A DNA stretch of 64,000 nt from Pseudopelobacter sp964542535 (GCA_964542535.1 CAZIUE010000001.1:124001-188000); one strand, 5' to 3'; positions 36,138-44,796 are shown, counted from the first letter of the stretch. Notes: a model not told the origin generated them from the sequence alone. Translations and numbers: made by a program.

Positions 36138-36272
36138 ATGGGGGGGACGGACCTGATACTGATGCTGGCAATCCTGGCGGCTGCCCTGTGGCTGCTCTAC
36201 CGTTCCCTGTGGAAGAGCCGGGGCACGTGCCCCGGCTGCTCCGGGAACGGCTGCTCCGGCAAGCACCGCTGA
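36138..36272 (+). CDS. FeoB-associated Cys-rich membrane protein (44 aa)
   Basis: A 44-residue protein four bases after feoB: one N-terminal membrane helix (DLILMLAILAAALWLLYRSL) and a Cys-rich tail (CPGCSGNGCSGKHR). This is the layout of the FeoB-associated Cys-rich family (PF12669), a possible FeoC equivalent. The tail may bind Fe2+ or a cluster next to the FeoB pore. It is too short to stand out in a plain open-frame search, but position and pattern make it convincing. Confidence 0.85.
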   Translation: MGGTDLILMLAILAAALWLLYRSLWKSRGTCPGCSGNGCSGKHR

Positions 36273-36302
36273 GCCGGCGGGATACACGGAAGAGAGAATA
36301 CC

Positions 36303-37052
36303 ATGTCAGAGATTTATGTTGATGAGATGTTCGTGGGGGAGGCGGCGGAAATCATGTCCATCAGCGACGCCTTCCCCGAATACCGTCAGTTGCGCACCAT
36401 GGGGGTTCGCGAGGGAAGGCTGGTGGATCTCCTGCACTTCGATCCGCTGATTACCGGGAAACTGGTCCTGCGGGTTGAGGGGATGCGCCTGGCCCTGGGG
36501 GCGTCCTGCGCGGCCCACATCAGGGTCAGGCCGCTGAAGAGCGCCTATCTCCACCTGCGGGACATGGCACACTACGATAACCTGACCGGTTGCTTCAACC
36601 GCCATGCAGCCGGGATCGTGGTGCAGAAGGAGGTGGAGCGTTTTTCCAGCATGGGCCTCCCCCTGGCGCTGCTCATGGCCGACCTGGACCACTTCAAGCG
36701 CATCAACGACACCTACGGCCACACGTCGGGCGACGATGTCCTCAAGTCCTTTGCCTCGCTCATCCGGCAGGGGCTGCGGCGCTCGGACCTGTTCTGCCGC
36801 TGGGGGGGGGAGGAATTCCTGATCCTGCTCAGGGGAACGCTGAAGGAAGAGGCCCTGAAGATCGCCGAACGTTTCCGGGAACGAATCGCCTCGGCGCTGT
36901 TTCCGCCGTTCAGCGAGCGCGGAGCCGTAACGGTCAGCATCGGCTGTGCCTGCCTTCCTCCCGGCAGACCGCTGGAACGCCTGATCGTTGACGCCGATTG
37001 CGCCCTGTACCGCGCCAAGCAGGGGGGGAGGAACAGGGTGTGCCTGTGCTGA
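36303..37052 (+). CDS. FeoA-GGDEF fusion, predicted diguanylate cyclase
   Basis: A 249-residue protein with an N-terminal FeoA/SH3-like domain (about 6-77; EAAEIMSISDAFPEYRQLRTMGVREGRLVDLL) and a C-terminal GGDEF domain (about 90-248). The active site WGGEEF (168-172), metal ligand D127, N135 and D144 are present, and the inhibitory I-site RXXD (R159-D162) sits five residues before GGEEF. Asp144 is at the position where Hypr enzymes making cGAMP carry Ser, so c-di-GMP is the predicted product. No membrane segment. It follows the FeoB partner in the feo operon. Confidence 0.88.
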   Translation: MSEIYVDEMFVGEAAEIMSISDAFPEYRQLRTMGVREGRLVDLLHFDPLITGKLVLRVEGMRLALGASCAAHIRVRPLKSAYLHLRDMAHYDNLTGCFNRHAAGIVVQKEVERFSSMGLPLALLMADLDHFKRINDTYGHTSGDDVLKSFASLIRQGLRRSDLFCRWGGEEFLILLRGTLKEEALKIAERFRERIASALFPPFSERGAVTVSIGCACLPPGRPLERLIVDADCALYRAKQGGRNRVCLC

Positions 37053-37786
37053 ACATGGTGACGGTTGCGGCACGCCGTATCGGGAAAAGCTTCGGGTTTC
37101 TACCGCGGGAAGAAGGGGAGTGTCTATCGACCTGCGCCTCACTGCACCACCTGGCCGAGGCGCTGGGGAACGCCGTAGATGCCCGGGATTCACAGCTGTA
37201 CCGCCATTCCCGGGACGTGGCCGAGGTCTCCTGCGTGCTGGCCCATGCCATGGGGCTTTCCCGGGAGGAGATCGATGTCATCCATATCGCCGGACACCTG
37301 CACGACATCGGCAAGATCGGCATTCCCGATGCGGTGCTCAAAAAGCAGGGACCTCTGGACGGGGAGGAGTGGAACTGGATCAGGAGGCATCCCGGAATCG
37401 GGGCGGAGATCGTGCGGCCGGTGCCGGCCCTGACCGGTCCGGGAGGGGTGGCGGACATCATCCTGCGCCACCACGAGCGGTTCGACGGCAAAGGCTATCC
37501 CGATGGCCTGGGGGACGGCCAGATTCCCCGCGGCGCCCGCATCGTGGCGGTGGCCGACACTCTCTCGGCGCTCCTGCGCAACCGCTCCTACCGCGCGGGC
37601 TGTTCCTTCGACCTGGCCTGCGCCGAAATCCGGCGCTGCTCCGGCACCCAGTTCGACCCGGTGGTGGTGAGGGTGCTGGAAAAGAACCGGGAGCGGGTCG
37701 CCAGGAGTCTGGCGGAGGGGGATGGTTTCTTCCGTTGCGACGGCGTCGTGCCTTTTTCACCCTCCGGGGTCGCACTCCCGGCCTGA
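37040..37786 (+). CDS. HD-GYP phosphodiesterase
   Basis: A 248-residue HD-GYP protein with HLHDIGKIGIPD (HD at 88/89) and HHERFDGKGYPDGL (144-157), the canonical metal and GYP motifs of c-di-GMP phosphodiesterases. No sensor domain. The start is uncertain: GTG at 37040 has GGGAGG at proper spacing but lies inside the GGDEF gene (13-base overlap), while ATG 37055 lacks one. It overlaps and follows the FeoA-GGDEF gene, pairing a synthase with a hydrolase in an iron operon. Confidence 0.86.
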   Translation: MPVLNMVTVAARRIGKSFGFLPREEGECLSTCASLHHLAEALGNAVDARDSQLYRHSRDVAEVSCVLAHAMGLSREEIDVIHIAGHLHDIGKIGIPDAVLKKQGPLDGEEWNWIRRHPGIGAEIVRPVPALTGPGGVADIILRHHERFDGKGYPDGLGDGQIPRGARIVAVADTLSALLRNRSYRAGCSFDLACAEIRRCSGTQFDPVVVRVLEKNRERVARSLAEGDGFFRCDGVVPFSPSGVALPA

Positions 37787-37855
37787 ACGGTTCACCTTTC
37801 TCCGACAAGGAGACCCTCGTCAAACATGCAGGTCAGATGGAGAGCCTCCCGCCAC

Positions 37856-38671
37856 TCACCCCAGCGCCACGTCCAGGATCATCATCACCGAAAAACCAAC
37901 CATGGTGGCGATGGTGACCAGGTCGATGTGGGCGGGGACCCGCTGGGATTCGGGAATCAGCTCCTCCACCACCACGAAGATCATGGCGCCGGCGGCGAAG
38001 CAGAGGGCATAGGGGAGGATACCCCGCATCTGGGTCACGAACAGAGCCCCCAGGACCCCGGCCACCGGTTCCACCATCCCCGAGGCCTGCCCCAGCAGGA
38101 AGCTCTTGCCGGTCCCCATTCCCTCCCGCCTCAATGGCAGTGAAACCGCGGCCCCCTCGGGGAAGTTCTGCAGGCCGATGCCGATGGCCAGGGCAAGGGC
38201 GCCGCCGATGGTGGCCGAGGAGAGCCCGGCCGATACGGCCCCGAAGGCGACCCCTACCGCCAGCCCTTCGGGGATGTTGTGCAGGGTGATGGCCAGCACC
38301 AGCAGGGTGGAACGCTGCCAGGATGTCTTGATCCCTTCGCTCTGGTCCGTGGCGAAACCGGGGTGCAGGTGGGGGAGCAGCCGGTCGGTCAGGCGCATGA
38401 ACAGTCCGCCCGCCATGAAGCCGATCACGGCGGTCAGCCAGGGGATCTGCCCCATCTGTTCGGCCATGTCGATGCCGGGCGCCAGCAGCGACCAGAAGCT
38501 GGCGGCGATCATCACTCCGGCGGCGAATCCCAGCATGGAGTCCATCAGTTTGGCGTTGACCCTCCTGGTCAGGAAGACCAGTCCGGCTCCGGCGGCGGTC
38601 AGCGCCCAGGTGAAGAGGGTGGCCAGCAGGGCCTGGATAACGGGATCTATCTGTTGCAGGTAACTGGTCAT
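37856..38671 (-). CDS. ZIP-family metal transporter (ZupT-like)
   Basis: A 271-residue membrane protein with eight helices and the two ZIP metal-site motifs HNIPEGLAVG (TM4) and QNFPEGAAVS (TM5); HNIPEG/NFPEG is the Zn/Fe/Cd binuclear site. The His-rich loop is short. ZIP proteins import divalent metals. It lies convergent to the feo operon and directly downstream of a CadR-like regulator on the same strand, so it may belong to the same regulon. Confidence 0.92.
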   Translation of the reverse strand: MTSYLQQIDPVIQALLATLFTWALTAAGAGLVFLTRRVNAKLMDSMLGFAAGVMIAASFWSLLAPGIDMAEQMGQIPWLTAVIGFMAGGLFMRLTDRLLPHLHPGFATDQSEGIKTSWQRSTLLVLAITLHNIPEGLAVGVAFGAVSAGLSSATIGGALALAIGIGLQNFPEGAAVSLPLRREGMGTGKSFLLGQASGMVEPVAGVLGALFVTQMRGILPYALCFAAGAMIFVVVEELIPESQRVPAHIDLVTIATMVGFSVMMILDVALG

Positions 38672-38749
38672 GTCTTTTTCTCTCCCTTCCCCTGTTGTCT
38701 TGTGTTTTCCGGGGTCTGTCTCCCCTCTGTTCTGGAAACGAGCGGGTTG

Positions 38750-39193
38750 TTATCTTCCGTTTTCCCTGCCGGGAGCATGGCAGGTACAGCCTTTTCCCTC
38801 AATCGCCTGCTCCAGGTTGCGCAGAATCCCGCATTCGCCCACGTTCGTCGCGGCATGACAGGCTTCCCGGAGCGCGTGCAACTGCCCTTCCAGCAGGTTG
38901 AGCGCCTGGATCTGCTGATGGACGCGTTCGATCTGCCGTTCGATCAGAAGGCTGATGTCGTCGCAGGCCAGTTCCGGGTGGGCTTGCAGCGAGCGCAGGG
39001 TGCGCACATCCGACAACCCCATGCCCAGGGAGCGGCAGTGGCGGATGAAGTTGAGCTGGGCCAGATGGGTGCGGGTATAGCGGCGATAGCCGTTGGCCTC
39101 GCGCTCCGGTGCATCCAGCAGCCCCTCCCGCTCGTAGAAGCGCACCGTTTCCACGCTGCACGCGCCGCGGTGTGCCAGTTCTCCGATTTTCAT
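38750..39193 (-). CDS. MerR-family heavy-metal regulator (CadR/PbrR-like)
   Basis: A 147-residue MerR protein: winged helix-turn-helix (MKIGELAHRGACSVETVRFYEREGLL), long dimerisation helix and metal-binding loop. Cys77, Cys112 and Cys121 match the Cd/Pb/Zn-sensing positions of CadR/PbrR/ZntR, and CTC (136/138) adds a C-terminal pair. The ATG at 39193 is the conserved start. It is divergent from a heavy-metal ATPase with a MerR-type operator between them, so it very likely activates that gene. Confidence 0.9.
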   Translation of the reverse strand: MKIGELAHRGACSVETVRFYEREGLLDAPEREANGYRRYTRTHLAQLNFIRHCRSLGMGLSDVRTLRSLQAHPELACDDISLLIERQIERVHQQIQALNLLEGQLHALREACHAATNVGECGILRNLEQAIEGKGCTCHAPGRENGR

Positions 39194-39215
39194 ATGCCTT
39201 CCTCCAGAAAAAGCC

Positions 39216-39247
39216 TTGACCCTGAAGTGGGTACGGGATGTCAGATG
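39216..39247 (+). promoter_or_regulatory. MerR-type operator/promoter for the metal ATPase
   Basis: TTGACC at 39216-39221 is followed by CTGAAGTGGGTACGGGAT, giving the ACCCT..AGT..GGGT-like dyad of CadR/PbrR/ZntR operators. The spacer is overlong (about 19-20 bases before TCAGAT), the hallmark of MerR-activated promoters. It lies between the divergent regulator and ATPase. Confidence 0.75.
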
Positions 39248-39274
39248 ATAGCATATCATCCCAGGAGAGCCACC

Positions 39275-41650
39275 ATGAACACGCGTGCTACAAGGAACTC
39301 AGACCACTCTCTTCGTCACCCGGGTGCCGACTGTGCCCACGGCCATGCACGACATCGTCACGAGGAGGTTGCGAACTCTGACGCAGAAACGGGACAGGGG
39401 GTGGGGCACGGCTGCCGTTCCGGAGGGTGCTGCACTTCGGCGACGGCGGCCACGGTCAGGGTTCCGTTTGCCGGGGGCGGCCGACCGCCCGAAGGCGCCA
39501 GCCGGGTGCGGTACCGCATCAGCGGTATGGACTGCCCGGTGGAGGAACGTCTGATACGCAACCGGCTTGAGCCGATGCCGGGCATTGCCCGGCTGGATTT
39601 CAATCTCCTGGAGCGGGAGCTGACGGTGTACCACGCTCTGGCCGATACCCGGGCCATCACCGCGGCGCTGGAAAAACTGGCCATGGACCCTGAACCGCTG
39701 GATGACGGCGCGTCATTGTCCGCCGCCCCTCCGGGATTGACCGCTCGCGGGAAGGTCCTGCTGGCTCTCGGCGGTTGTGCGGCCGTTGCCGCCGAACTGG
39801 TCGCCTGGGCAACGGGCGATGATCAGTCGTGGCCGGTGGTGCTGCTGTCGACCCTGGCGATCCTGACCGCGGGAATACCCACCCTGAAGAAGGGGTGGAT
39901 CGCCCTCAGGAACCTGACCCTCAACATCTCTTTCCTCATGTCTCTGGCAGTGGCGGGAGCCATGGTCACCGGCACATGGCCGGAGGCTGCCATGGTGCTG
40001 TTCCTGTTCGCAGTGGCCGAGGCCATCGAAGCGCTCTCCCTGGAGCGGGTGCGCCGTGCCATCGCATCGCTCTCCACCCTTGCTCCGGAAACGGCGGAAG
40101 TCAGAATTGACAACGATTGGCGGGAGCTGCCGGCAGCCCATGTGGCGGTGGGCAGTCGCATCCGGGTTCGCACCGGTTCGCGGGTTCCGCTGGACAGCCT
40201 GGTCGAGTCCGGCCGCGCCTGCCTCGACCAGGCTCCCATCACCGGCGAGAGCCTTCCGGTGGACAGGCAGCTTGGCGACCCGCTGTATGCCGGCAGCATC
40301 GTCACCGATGGCGTGGTGGAAGCCAGGGTAACGGCCCTGGCCGGCGACAGCACCCTGGCCCGTATCGCCTCCGCCATTCAGGAGGCTCACGCGCAGCGTG
40401 CGCCGACCCAGCGTTTCGTGGACCGCTTTGCCCGGTACTACACGCCGGCGGTTGTCGTCTTCGCCCTTATGGTGGCTGTGGCTGGCCCCCTGATTTTCGG
40501 CGGGACCTGGGACAGCTGGCTCTATCAGGCACTTGTCATGTTGGTCATCGCCTGTCCCTGTGCCCTGGTGCTGTCCACTCCGGTCACCGTGGTCAGCGGC
40601 CTTACCGCCGCTGCCCGGCACGGCATCCTGATCAAGGGAGGGGCGTATCTGGAAGGGGGACGACTGGTGCGCGCGGTGGCGCTGGACAAGACCGGCACCC
40701 TGACCCGCGGCGCACCGGAACTGACCGATGCCCGGTCCCTTGGCAACATGCCGGTCGAACGGGCACTGCTGATCGCCGCCAGCCTTGACGAGCAGAGCAC
40801 CCACCCCATCGCCAAGGCCCTGGTTGCCGGATGGCGAAAACAACAGCCCGATGCCGGTTTGCTGGCGGTGGAATCGTTCGGCGTCCTCAACGGCCAGGGG
40901 GTCAGGGGCGCCATTGGGGGCAGAATCTATCACCTTGGTAACCGGCGCCATGCCGCGGAGCTGGGATGCTCTTCCCCGGAACTGGAAGCGGAACTGGTGC
41001 GCCTGGAACATGAGGGGAAAACCACGGCCGTTCTCTGTGATGATTCCGGGGCGATAGCCCTGTTCGGTCTGGCAGATACCGTCCGTCCGGAGAGTAAACG
41101 GGCGATGGCGGCCCTGAAGGCGCTGGCCATCGAGCCGGTGATGCTGACCGGCGACAACTCCGCCACTGCCGGGGTGATCGCGGCTCAGGTGGGGATTCGG
41201 GACGTGCGTGCCAACCTGCTGCCGGAAGGGAAACTGGCTATTGTCGCCGAGCTCAAAGAACGCTTTGGGATGGTTGCCATGGTGGGTGACGGGGTGAACG
41301 ACGCACCTGCCCTGGCTCGGGCGGACATCGGTATTGCCATGGCCGCGGTCGGGAGCGCCACGGCCCTGGAAACCGCCGATGTGGCCATCATGGACGACGA
41401 TCCGCGCAAGGTGGCCGACTTCGTCCGGCTGAGCCGGCGCTGCGCCTCGATCCTGAAGCAGAATATTACCCTGGCGCTGGGCATCAAGGCCCTGTTCCTG
41501 GCGCTGGCCCTGGGAGGGCAGGCAACACTCTGGATGGCTGTGTTCGCGGATATGGGGGCAAGTCTGCTGGTGGTGGGCAACGGTCTGCGACTGTTGGGGC
41601 ATTTTTCGAGGCCGGGTCATGGGTACGGCCGTGACCCTCGGTCAACCTGA
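39275..41650 (+). CDS. Heavy-metal P1B-type ATPase (Cd/Zn/Pb exporter)
   Basis: A 791-residue exporter. Residues 1-60 are Cys/His-rich (CAHGHARHRH; CRSGGCC), then an HMA domain with GMDCPVEE, eight helices, TGES actuator motif, the CPC metal site (IACPCALVLSTP), DKTGTLT phosphorylation site and the STHPIAKAL HP motif. The CPC and neighbouring residues fit the ZntA/CadA group. The ATG at 39275 with CAGGAGAG upstream removes a long spurious extension. Controlled by the divergent CadR-like protein. Confidence 0.93.
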   Translation: MNTRATRNSDHSLRHPGADCAHGHARHRHEEVANSDAETGQGVGHGCRSGGCCTSATAATVRVPFAGGGRPPEGASRVRYRISGMDCPVEERLIRNRLEPMPGIARLDFNLLERELTVYHALADTRAITAALEKLAMDPEPLDDGASLSAAPPGLTARGKVLLALGGCAAVAAELVAWATGDDQSWPVVLLSTLAILTAGIPTLKKGWIALRNLTLNISFLMSLAVAGAMVTGTWPEAAMVLFLFAVAEAIEALSLERVRRAIASLSTLAPETAEVRIDNDWRELPAAHVAVGSRIRVRTGSRVPLDSLVESGRACLDQAPITGESLPVDRQLGDPLYAGSIVTDGVVEARVTALAGDSTLARIASAIQEAHAQRAPTQRFVDRFARYYTPAVVVFALMVAVAGPLIFGGTWDSWLYQALVMLVIACPCALVLSTPVTVVSGLTAAARHGILIKGGAYLEGGRLVRAVALDKTGTLTRGAPELTDARSLGNMPVERALLIAASLDEQSTHPIAKALVAGWRKQQPDAGLLAVESFGVLNGQGVRGAIGGRIYHLGNRRHAAELGCSSPELEAELVRLEHEGKTTAVLCDDSGAIALFGLADTVRPESKRAMAALKALAIEPVMLTGDNSATAGVIAAQVGIRDVRANLLPEGKLAIVAELKERFGMVAMVGDGVNDAPALARADIGIAMAAVGSATALETADVAIMDDDPRKVADFVRLSRRCASILKQNITLALGIKALFLALALGGQATLWMAVFADMGASLLVVGNGLRLLGHFSRPGHGYGRDPRST

Positions 41651-41759
41651 GATGGCATGGGGGAGTCGGTGATGGTTGAATTGCGGTTGTAAGGGGGCGC
41701 CCTGGTTCACCAGACAGCACCGGTCTGGGAGCATCAGGGCGTGCCATATTGAGACGCTC

Positions 41760-42101
41760 TCACTGTTTGGGGCGGTAGCGGATCACCCTGACCGTCTCCA
41801 GGGTGATCATGCCGCCGGCCATCATGTCGTTGATACGGGGCATGATGGCTTCGATCTTCTCCAGGGTATCCACCGCCTCCACCACCATGGGCAGGTCGGC
41901 GGACAGGTCCAGAAGCTTCTGGGAGTGGAAGACCCGATGGGCGCCGAAGCCGCTCACCCCGCGCAGCACGGTGGCGCCGGCGAACCCCTCCCGCCGCAGC
42001 AGTTCCACCAGGGCCTCGTACAGGGGGCGGTGCTCGTGATGGTCGCTCTCGCCGATGAAGATGCGCATCAGTATCTGGTCGCCGGTCAGGTCGATCATCA
42101 T
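41760..42101 (-). CDS. DUF190 (PII-like) protein beside CrcB
   Basis: A 113-residue PII-like protein of the DUF190 family (MRIFIGESDHHEHRPLYEALVELLRREGFAGATVLRGVSGFG; LPMVVEAVDTLEKIEAIM). These small trimeric proteins often sit beside crcB, and are presumed to modulate it. The start overlaps the crcB stop by four bases (ATGA), so expression is coupled. AGGAGG lies just upstream. Confidence 0.88.
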   Translation of the reverse strand: MMIDLTGDQILMRIFIGESDHHEHRPLYEALVELLRREGFAGATVLRGVSGFGAHRVFHSQKLLDLSADLPMVVEAVDTLEKIEAIMPRINDMMAGGMITLETVRVIRYRPKQ

Positions 42102-42487
42102 GGTCCTCCCTGAATGAGCATGCGCGCGCTGATGATACCCAGCCAGGTCAGCAGCAGGCAGGCGGTCACGCTGGCCAGGACATTGCCGATGGCCGGCAGG
42201 TACTGGCCGTCCTCCAGCAGCCGGTAGGTTTCATAGCTGAAGGTTGAGAACGTGGTCAGTCCCCCCATGAAGCCGACGGTCAGCCCCAGGCGCAGGGTAG
42301 GGGTGATCAGGGTGCTGCGCAGGCTCAGCTCCATGATCAGGCCGATGCAGTAGGCGCCGATCAGGTTGACCACAAAGGTTCCGTAAGGGAAGGTGCGGCC
42401 CACAAGGGCGTAGACCCAGCCGGAGAGGTAGTAGCGGGCAACTCCTCCGCCGGCACAGAACAGTGCTATTGTGGCGGCTGTCTTCAC
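42098..42487 (-). CDS. crcB: Fluoride ion channel CrcB/Fluc
   Basis: A 129-residue four-helix membrane protein with the Fluc signatures GGGVARYYLS, FPYGTFVVNLIGAYCIG and GFMGGLTTFSTFSYE. It exports fluoride as a dual-topology dimer. The start is GTG with AGGAG upstream. I looked for a fluoride riboswitch upstream and did not find one. With the adjacent DUF190 and nearby CLC gene it forms a likely fluoride-resistance group. Confidence 0.93.
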   Translation of the reverse strand: MKTAATIALFCAGGGVARYYLSGWVYALVGRTFPYGTFVVNLIGAYCIGLIMELSLRSTLITPTLRLGLTVGFMGGLTTFSTFSYETYRLLEDGQYLPAIGNVLASVTACLLLTWLGIISARMLIQGGP

Positions 42488-42610
42488 GGTGCGTTCTCCT
42501 GAGCCGATTATACCGGGCTTGGGGGCGAAGTCACGTTCCGGGCGGGAGCGGACGGGACGCGCGGCCAGGGAGGCGGCGTTTCCGCGGGGAACTCTCCGGA
42601 GCCGGGCCGG

Positions 42611-43066
42611 CTACTCCACCGCGTCGACAATCACGGTTTCCGGCTCGGCGTAGTCGGCCGGTGGCGCCTGGTCGGTGCGCAGGCCGCTGGGACGCAGTTC
42701 CCAGTGCTCCATATGCTTGTAGATGATCACCTTGTCCCGCAGCAGGTCGCCGTGCCCGCGGCAGAACCGCTCCAGCTGGGCCCGCGATCCGATCAGCTCC
42801 ACGCACAGGTTCTGGTCCGGGTTGGCGATTTCCATGCCGTCTCCCTGCACCCGACCCTTGCCGCTGAAACCGTAATGGGTATGGTGGGCGGCGGCATTCA
42901 GCAGGCCGTCCGCCCGCGCTGCCCGGATGATCTCCTTGTACAGCGGCGGATTTCCGGACAGGAATTTCTTAAGCCCGTTTGCGCTGTTCCTGCGGCGCTC
43001 TCCCTGGCTCATGTAAATGCGCACCTGGCCGATTTCACGTGACCTTACCTGATGACGGTGGGGCAT
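42611..43066 (-). CDS. DUF190-like PII-fold protein (second)
   Basis: A 151-residue protein with the same plan as DUF190: VRIYMSQGERRR at the N-terminus, YKEIIRAARADGLLNAAAHHTHYGFSGKG in the middle and LCVELIGSRAQLERFC later. It is longer, with a C-terminal extension. The start at 43066 has GGGAGG upstream and keeps the conserved first strand. It lies between crcB and the CLC gene on the same strand; I treat DUF190 membership as probable, not certain. Confidence 0.68.
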   Translation of the reverse strand: MPHRHQVRSREIGQVRIYMSQGERRRNSANGLKKFLSGNPPLYKEIIRAARADGLLNAAAHHTHYGFSGKGRVQGDGMEIANPDQNLCVELIGSRAQLERFCRGHGDLLRDKVIIYKHMEHWELRPSGLRTDQAPPADYAEPETVIVDAVE

Positions 43067-43100
43067 GGGCGAACCTCCCGAGAGTCCTGAAAAAGCATTT

Positions 43101-43232
43101 GGCCACAGAACACACAGAGTTTTCGGAGCCAGGGAAAAGAAGAGAGGGAACTATCCGACCACACCCGGCACGTGACCCTGCATATCTGAATTTTGAAGGT
43201 ATTCCTCGGGGTTCTCTGTGCCCCCTGTGGCT
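43101..43232. repeat. Imperfect inverted repeat around the DUF190-CLC gap
   Basis: The 305-base gap 43067-43371 has no gene. GGCCACAGAACACACAGAG (43101-43119) is the imperfect complement of CTCTGTGCCCCCTGTGGC (43214-43231). Similar CTCTGTG...CTGTGG units are seen in many bacterial intergenic repeats; the element may be a degraded mobile repeat. Confidence 0.45.
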
Positions 43233-43280
43233 GGCTGCCGTTATTATTCCAATTCCAACTCAAAGCGCTCTCTTCGTTGG

Positions 43281-43298
43281 CTCGTCGAAGGCTCCTCA
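43281..43298. repeat. Dispersed repeat shared with 4289-4306
   Basis: CTCGTCGAAGGCTCCTCA here and CTCGTCGACGGCTCCTTA at 4289-4306, after AsmA; 16 of 18 bases agree, and flanking CTCTC and TTCTCG blocks are also shared. Confidence 0.4.
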
Positions 43299-43371
43299 AC
43301 GTACTATTCTCGTACGCCTCCGTCGCCCTCTTTCTCGCCGCCTTGATATCATCTTTGATTTGAAACTGGAA

Positions 43372-44760
43372 TTACGTGTTGGGTGTTGGTCCGTTTTCCG
43401 AACCGCCGACGCGGCGGCTGAACAGGGACCCCCAGCCGGGACGCAATTCCCGGGCCGTGCGCAACGATCCCCCCCCGGAAGGGCAGGCTGCCCCCGGCTT
43501 GGGAGTGGCGATGCGCTGGGAGAGGTAGATGCCGGAGTGGCCGCTGCAGAGGTAGGAGAGGAAACAGGCCATGGCGAAGTAGAGGGTGTGCTGGGAGCCG
43601 AACAGTTCGATCCCCATCAGGGTGCAGGCCAGGGGGGTGTTGCTGGCTCCGGCGAAGACGGCGATGAAGCCGAGAGCGGCGAAGAGGTCAACCGGCGCGT
43701 TCATGAGCAGCGCCAAGGTGTTGCCCAGAGCGGCGCCGATGAAGAAGAGCGGCGTCACCTCGCCCCCCTTGAAGCCGCTCCCCAGGGCCACCACGGTGAA
43801 GAGCAGCTTCCACCACCAGCTCCAGGGGGTGGCTCCGTTGGCCGTAAAACAGGAGAGGATCGTGACCCCCCCGGGGTCCGGGGAGCTGACCCCCAGCCCC
43901 AGGTAGTCCCGCGTGCCCAGCAGATGGGTCAGGGCGATGATCAGCAGGCCGCCCAGCACGGGGCGCAGCCAAGGACGGGAGATGAAGCGTTTGAAGATAG
44001 TGCCGGTGCTGTGGATCAGTTCGGCGAACAGCACGCTGGCCAGACCGAAGGCCACGGCCGCCAGGATGACTTTGGTGGTGAGCAGGCCGCTGATCTCCGG
44101 CGTAAGGGAGGCTATGGAGTAACGGGAATGGTGGATACCCCAGGCCTGGCAGGCCTGGTCGCCGATGATGGCGGCCATCAGGCAGGGGATCAGGGCGTCG
44201 TAGGTCATGCGTCCAACGGCCAGCACCTCCATGGCGAAGACCGCACCGGTCAGCGGGGTGCCGAATACGGCGCCGAAACCGGCGGCAATGCCTGCCATGA
44301 GCAGGATGCGGAAATCGACCAGGTTCAGGCGGAACCAGCGCCCGATGGCCGAGGCGATGCTCCCCCCCATCTGCACCGCCGTTCCCTCGCGCCCCACCGA
44401 GGCGCCGAACAGGTGGGAGATGATGGTCGCCCCCAAGATCAGGGGGGCCATGCGGCGCGGCACCACGATGCCGCTGTCGTGGTGTTCGCTGCCGTGGATG
44501 GCGTCCATGAGCAGGTTGTTCCCCCCCTCGGCCCGTCCGCCGATGCGGACGTAGAGCAGGGTAATGACCGCGCCGACCAGGGGGAGCAGGTACAGCAGCC
44601 AGGGGGTTTGGAAACGCTGCCGGGTGGCCAGGTCCAGGAGCCAGAGAAACAGGGCGCAGGCGGAGCCGATGGCGATGGAGACCGGGGTGACGACGCATAA
44701 CCACTTGACCAGGTATGCCCCCAGGGTGAGGTGCTCACGCGGACTCCAGCGGAACGGCAT
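43372..44760 (-). CDS. CLC-family anion antiporter, probably fluoride type
   Basis: A 462-residue CLC protein with about 12-14 helices. The gating motif reads GREGTAVQ, and the first selectivity loop reads GNNLLMD rather than the GSGIP of chloride channels. This pattern resembles the CLC-F branch, which exchanges F- for H+. Neighbouring crcB and DUF190 genes support fluoride. The call is by motif and context; chloride transport cannot be excluded. A good promoter lies directly upstream. Confidence 0.78.
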   Translation of the reverse strand: MPFRWSPREHLTLGAYLVKWLCVVTPVSIAIGSACALFLWLLDLATRQRFQTPWLLYLLPLVGAVITLLYVRIGGRAEGGNNLLMDAIHGSEHHDSGIVVPRRMAPLILGATIISHLFGASVGREGTAVQMGGSIASAIGRWFRLNLVDFRILLMAGIAAGFGAVFGTPLTGAVFAMEVLAVGRMTYDALIPCLMAAIIGDQACQAWGIHHSRYSIASLTPEISGLLTTKVILAAVAFGLASVLFAELIHSTGTIFKRFISRPWLRPVLGGLLIIALTHLLGTRDYLGLGVSSPDPGGVTILSCFTANGATPWSWWWKLLFTVVALGSGFKGGEVTPLFFIGAALGNTLALLMNAPVDLFAALGFIAVFAGASNTPLACTLMGIELFGSQHTLYFAMACFLSYLCSGHSGIYLSQRIATPKPGAACPSGGGSLRTARELRPGWGSLFSRRVGGSENGPTPNT

Positions 44761-44796
44761 CGGTTTTCCCCCCTTGTGCGGTTGACGTGAGAGTCG

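Noticed and set aside
36303..37052. Possible Hypr-type GGDEF enzyme making cGAMP, as in some Geobacter
   Set aside because: The diagnostic position holds Asp144 (GHTSGD), not Ser, so a c-di-GMP product is more likely.
42488..42610. Fluoride riboswitch ahead of crcB
   Set aside because: I searched the leader for the conserved aptamer blocks and found none.
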